From positions 310,001 to 374,000 of the forward strand of contig NZ_LYVJ01000002.1 in the NCBI RefSeq assembly GCF_001676385.1: DNA of 64,000 nucleotides, read 5' to 3'. Positions 60,814-64,000 of this stretch are shown here, piece after piece. The DNA is from Stenotrophomonas maltophilia (lineage in GTDB: Bacteria > Pseudomonadota > Gammaproteobacteria > Xanthomonadales > Xanthomonadaceae). The position numbers were made by a program, and so were the translations under genes. The stretch's first letter is position 1; every line of letters starts with the position of its first letter. A model generated the notes under the pieces. That model had not been told where the DNA came from and ran no database searches. It saw only the letters and a list, made by a program, of their open reading frames with translations.

Positions 60814-62414
60814 GCACTCGGCCGTCGCGCGCCTGGCTCGGCAACACCCTGGTGCTGCTCCTGCTGGCGCTGATCGGCTGGGCGCTGCTGCGCCTGCACC
60901 TCGGCGAAGCCTGGTGGCAGGGCGCGCCACCGGCGCGGCACTCGCAGATCGCGGTGCTCGCCACGGTACTGTACGCGCTGGCCTGCGCTGCACTGTGGTG
61001 GCGAGGACGCCCGCGCAACGATGCCGCATCCGGCGATACCGTGCCGATCCTGCTGGCCTGGTCCAGCCAGACCGGTTTCGCTCGCGAACTCGCCGAACGC
61101 AGCGCCGAAGTCCTGCGCGGCGCGGGGCTCCCGGCGCGCGTGCGCGGACTGCATGAGGTGGATGCAGCGCTGCTGGCCGGCAGCCAGCGCGCGCTGTTCA
61201 TCGCCAGCACCACCGGTGAGGGCGATCCACCCGACCACGCCCTGCCCTTCCTGCGCGGCGTGATGGCCACGCCGCCGTCGCTGCAGCACCTGCACTACGC
61301 CGTGCTGGCGCTGGGTGACCGCAGCTATGGCCACTTCTGCGGATTCGGCCACCAGCTCGACCAGTGGCTCCGCCAGCACGGTGCGCATCCGCTGTTCGAT
61401 GCGATCGAGGTCGACAACGCCGATCCGGGGGCCCTGCGTCATTGGCAACAGTTGCTGGGACAACTCGGCGCGGACGCCAGCGAACTGCCCGACTGGACCC
61501 CGGCCGAGTACCAGCCGTGGACGCTGCTGCGGCGCGAGCATCTGAACCCGGGCAGCCCGGGTGGCCCGGTGTACTGGCTGCGCCTGCAGCCGCCTCCCGC
61601 CGCCACTGCGCAGTGGCAGGCCGGCGACATTGCCGAGATCGGCCCGCAGCATGCCCGTCACAGCGCGCGCGCCTGGCTGGATGCGCAGGGTTTCGATGCG
61701 GACACGGTGCTGGACGACGGGCAGACGCTGCTGGCCCGCGTCGAACGCTCGCACCTGCCTTCGCGGGTCCCGCCGGATGATCTGCCGGCGTTGCTCGCGA
61801 CCCTGCAGCCACTGCCGCATCGCGAGTACTCGATCGCCTCGGTAATGGCCGACGGTGCGGTGGAGCTGCTGCTGCGTCGGCAACTGCGCGCCGACGGCAC
61901 GCCAGGCATCGGCAGCGGCTGGCTGTGCGATCACGCGGTCGTCGGGGAAACGGTGCAGCTGCGCCTGCGCCGCAACGATAATTTCCATGGCGTGGCCGCC
62001 GATGTGCCGCTGCTGCTGATCGGCAACGGCACCGGTATTGCCGGCCTGCGTGCGCACTTGCGCGAGCGCGCACACTCAGGCGCGCACCGCACCTGGCTGC
62101 TGTTCGGCGAGCGCACCGCTGCGCACGACTTCCACTTCGGCGAAGAGCTGCAGGCGATGCTGGCCGACGGCACGCTGGCGCGCCTGGATGCGGTGTTCAG
62201 CCGCGACGGTGGCGCACATCGCTACGTGCAGGACCGCCTGCTGGCCGAAGCGGCAACGCTGCGGCAATGGGTCGATGAAGGTGCGACGATCCTGGTCTGC
62301 GGCAGCCTGCAGGGCATGGCCCCGGCAGTGGACGCGGTGATCGAGCAGGTCCTGGGTGCGGCGGGCAAGGAAGCGTTGCTGCTGGCCGGCCGTTACCGGC
62401 GTGATGTGTATTAG
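60810..62414 (+). CDS. Membrane-anchored diflavin (FMN/FAD) reductase
   Basis: The 534-residue protein has two N-terminal helices (about residues 11-30 and 47-65). A flavodoxin domain follows, with the FMN loops WSSQTGFARELAE and STTGEGDPPDHALPF. Then comes a CysJ-like FAD/NADPH part with REYSIAS for FAD and LLIGNGTGIAGLRAHL for pyridine nucleotide; the end is GRYRRDVY, where the last aromatic residue stacks on FAD. So NADPH electrons can reach FMN at the membrane surface. The likely acceptor is the PepSY protein of the same operon, by inference. Confidence 0.9.
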   Translation: MSTRPSRAWLGNTLVLLLLALIGWALLRLHLGEAWWQGAPPARHSQIAVLATVLYALACAALWWRGRPRNDAASGDTVPILLAWSSQTGFARELAERSAEVLRGAGLPARVRGLHEVDAALLAGSQRALFIASTTGEGDPPDHALPFLRGVMATPPSLQHLHYAVLALGDRSYGHFCGFGHQLDQWLRQHGAHPLFDAIEVDNADPGALRHWQQLLGQLGADASELPDWTPAEYQPWTLLRREHLNPGSPGGPVYWLRLQPPPAATAQWQAGDIAEIGPQHARHSARAWLDAQGFDADTVLDDGQTLLARVERSHLPSRVPPDDLPALLATLQPLPHREYSIASVMADGAVELLLRRQLRADGTPGIGSGWLCDHAVVGETVQLRLRRNDNFHGVAADVPLLLIGNGTGIAGLRAHLRERAHSGAHRTWLLFGERTAAHDFHFGEELQAMLADGTLARLDAVFSRDGGAHRYVQDRLLAEAATLRQWVDEGATILVCGSLQGMAPAVDAVIEQVLGAAGKEALLLAGRYRRDVY

Positions 62415-62419
62415 GCGAT

Positions 62420-62478
62420 GTAGAGCCGCACCCGTGCTCGGCTGACGGCACCGCAGCCGAGCATGGACCCGGCTCTAC
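62420..62478. repeat. SMAG/REP pair of inverted hairpins
   Basis: It starts TGTAGAGCCGCACCCGTGC and ends GCATGGACCCGGCTCTAC, less perfect than others. It lies between the convergent reductase and HutD genes. Confidence 0.75.
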
Positions 62479-62555
62479 GGGATCGCGTGTCCACGCATGT
62501 TGGCAACCACCTTTCCAGCAGATCCACGCCATGCATCGTGCCCGCCGCCAGGGGA

Positions 62556-63164
62556 TCATCCCTTCGCCGCGCTCACCCGGATCGCCAACAACTCACCGCC
62601 GCCCTGCAGCGCATGCCGTCGCCGCTCACGGGCCGACAACCATGCGGTATCGCCAGCCTGCAGCGCCGGCAGGGTGCTGTCGGCGCCGAAGTCGGCATGA
62701 CCGGCCAGCAGATGCAGCGCCCAGGCCACGCCCGGTTCGCAGAAGAAGAACATCGAGCCGACCAGTGGCCGATGCAGCAGTTCGGCCTGCAACAACCCGC
62801 GCTTCCACATCAGGTTGAAGTCGTGGGTGGTGCCATCGACCAGTTCGCCGTGCAGCGTTTCCTCGCCGGCGAAGCGCACGCGCCCGTGTGGCGGCAGGAC
62901 CTCGGCCACGCGGCCATCTTCGAAGCGCAGGCGCACGCCGTTGCCGCGCAGCAGCACCAGTTCACGCTCCACACCGGGGAAGGCGGAAAACGCGGCGTCC
63001 TGCTCGATCTCGGCCACCGACAGGCGCAGCGCCCAGTCATCGCCTTGTGCCGGCAGGCGCAGGATCTCACGGGTCCAGCCCAGGCCGTTGCGCCAACGTT
63101 CGCGGCGATAGTCCAGGCTGGAAATCACCTGGCTCGGGGTGTGCAGCAGGGAGTCGATGTTCAT
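62556..63164 (-). CDS. HutD/Ves family protein
   Basis: The 202-residue cupin protein has the HutD start YRRERWRNGLGWTREILRLP, then WALRLSVAEIEQDAAFSAFP and REL VLLRGNGVRLRF in the first barrel, and a second barrel ending GDTAWLSARE. HutD proteins are linked with histidine use and Ves with cold stress; no hut gene is near. So the role here is unclear. It is transcribed toward the SMAG repeat and away from the L,D-transpeptidase gene, 34 bp after it. Confidence 0.85.
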   Translation of the reverse strand: MNIDSLLHTPSQVISSLDYRRERWRNGLGWTREILRLPAQGDDWALRLSVAEIEQDAAFSAFPGVERELVLLRGNGVRLRFEDGRVAEVLPPHGRVRFAGEETLHGELVDGTTHDFNLMWKRGLLQAELLHRPLVGSMFFFCEPGVAWALHLLAGHADFGADSTLPALQAGDTAWLSARERRRHALQGGGELLAIRVSAAKG

Positions 63165-63198
63165 CGGCGCATTGCATCATGCCGCGCGCCGTCATGCA

Positions 63199-63924
63199 TC
63201 AGCGCGTAGCGAGCGTGCCCTGGCCGCTGCACTCACCGCCCAGCAGCCGCGAGTGCTTCAGCCAGTCCTGGTCAGGGTAATAGGCGAACACCATCGTGCC
63301 ACCACGCAACGCGTCGATCAGCGGCCTGGCCACCGACAGGCGCACCGCGGGGCAGCCCAGGCTGCGGCCGAGCCGCCCCTGCAGTTGTGCGGTGGCCGGG
63401 TTCACGTACGGCGCGCCGTGGATGACGATCGCGCGTTCGCGCGCGCGGTCGTTGAAGCCCGGCTCCAGCCCGGCCAGGCGCAGCGAATAACCGTTGCCGC
63501 CCATGTAGGTCTCCTGCGCGGTGAACGCACCGAGGCTGGACATGTAACTGCCATCGCGGTTGGAGAAGTGCTCGGTGCGGTTCTCGCCGCTGTTGCGGCC
63601 ATGCGCCACCCATTCCTCGAACAGCAGGCGCTGTTTGGCCAGGTCGAACACCCACAGCCGAGGCTCGGTCGATGGCCGCGAATAGTCGATCACGCTGAGG
63701 CGATCACCGTTGATGCCCAGCTCCGGCCGCTGCAGGGCGCAGCGCATGGCGTGCGCCGCCAGCTGCAGCACGTGGCGGTCGGCCCTGGGCGCGCTGCGCG
63801 ACAGCGCGGCAGCCAGGTCATCGGCGCTGGTGGCGAGGGCGGGCGTCTGTGCCAGCGCCGGCGCGCTGGCAGAAATCGCCAGCAGACCGAAGGTGGCCAG
63901 CCGGCACAGGCGGGATGCAGTCAT
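63199..63924 (-). CDS. Murein L,D-transpeptidase catalytic domain family protein
   Basis: The 241-residue protein has a signal peptide (LATFGLLAISASAPALA). A YkuD-like catalytic domain follows, with ERAIVIHGAPYVNPATAQLQ (the conserved His) and GRSLGCPAVRLSVARPLIDA with the catalytic Cys. These residues belong to L,D-transpeptidases that cross-link or trim peptidoglycan. I start at ATG 63924; a GTG two codons earlier is possible. It acts in the periplasm. The partial gene upstream ends 16 bp before it on the same strand, so the two may form an operon. Confidence 0.85.
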   Translation of the reverse strand: MTASRLCRLATFGLLAISASAPALAQTPALATSADDLAAALSRSAPRADRHVLQLAAHAMRCALQRPELGINGDRLSVIDYSRPSTEPRLWVFDLAKQRLLFEEWVAHGRNSGENRTEHFSNRDGSYMSSLGAFTAQETYMGGNGYSLRLAGLEPGFNDRARERAIVIHGAPYVNPATAQLQGRLGRSLGCPAVRLSVARPLIDALRGGTMVFAYYPDQDWLKHSRLLGGECSGQGTLATR

Positions 63925-63940
63925 GGGCACAACGCAGGAC

Positions 63941-64000
63941 TCAGTTGTCCTTGAGGGTGGGCCCTGGCGGCTCGGATTCCAAGACCGGCTGCATCCCGGA
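63941..64000 (-). CDS. C-terminal fragment of an unidentified protein, cut by the window edge
   Basis: On the minus strand the last 20 codons read into PVLESEPPGPTLKDN and stop at TGA (63943-63941). The frame is open to the window edge, and the end is Pro- and charge-rich as in many periplasmic protein tails. It lies 16 bp before the L,D-transpeptidase gene in the same direction. No family can be assigned. Confidence 0.45.
   Translation of the reverse strand, partial: SGMQPVLESEPPGPTLKDN

Overview
The window is GC-rich, gene-dense chromosomal DNA from a Xanthomonadaceae bacterium, most likely Stenotrophomonas (maltophilia group). The evidence is the aspartokinase/diaminopimelate decarboxylase fusion, the MurD2-MurL pair, a Xanthomonas-type GH13 alpha-glucosidase, and many short palindromes that begin or end in GTAG, like the SMAG repeats of S. 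maltophilia. No rRNA, tRNA, CRISPR array, prophage or plasmid function was seen. The only mobile-type gene is a REP-associated tyrosine transposase.

Layout. 1-6.8 kb: small HTH regulator with a DUF2975 membrane protein, an exported retropepsin-like protease, a thioesterase, an AI-2E family membrane protein and a MASE2-GGDEF diguanylate cyclase. 5.8-15.5 kb: a sugar-oxidation cluster with its own LacI-type regulator. It holds three AP-endonuclease-like TIM-barrel proteins, an MFS permease, a Gfo/Idh/MocA oxidoreductase, a cytochrome c, a DUF1080 protein, and a GMC dehydrogenase with its small subunit. The same 14-bp palindrome lies upstream of both convergent operons, so the cluster reads as one regulon, probably for a 3-keto-glycoside route. 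15.7-16.3 kb: ssb. 16.5-31.2 kb: a maltodextrin/alpha-glucan system with a second LacI regulator, exported GH13, six-hairpin and GH97 hydrolases, a sugar symporter, a TonB-dependent receptor and a cytoplasmic GH13 alpha-glucosidase. Three identical copies of another 14-bp palindrome lie in front of its three transcription units.

31.4-45.8 kb: housekeeping and small genes, including ispB, a dienelactone hydrolase, the lysA/aspartokinase fusion with murL and murD2, two PhzF paralogues, an OsmC protein, an HU protein with a lysine-rich tail, and a SET-domain protein. 46.0-53.1 kb: the suf iron-sulfur operon (Rrf2 regulator, sufB, sufC, sufD, sufS), then a RAYT transposase on the opposite strand, then a GNAT protein and a Rieske ferredoxin that may once have belonged to the same operon. 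53.2-62.4 kb: an iron-acquisition block under two likely Fur boxes. It has a catecholate-type TonB receptor, a Sel1 protein, a PiuC-like dioxygenase, a PepSY membrane protein, DUF2271 and DUF4198 proteins, an ApbE flavin transferase and a membrane-anchored diflavin reductase. Together they suggest inner-membrane electron delivery for ferric-siderophore reduction. 62.5-64 kb: a HutD family protein, an L,D-transpeptidase family protein and a truncated gene.

All functional calls rest on reading motifs and recalling families. No database search was run.
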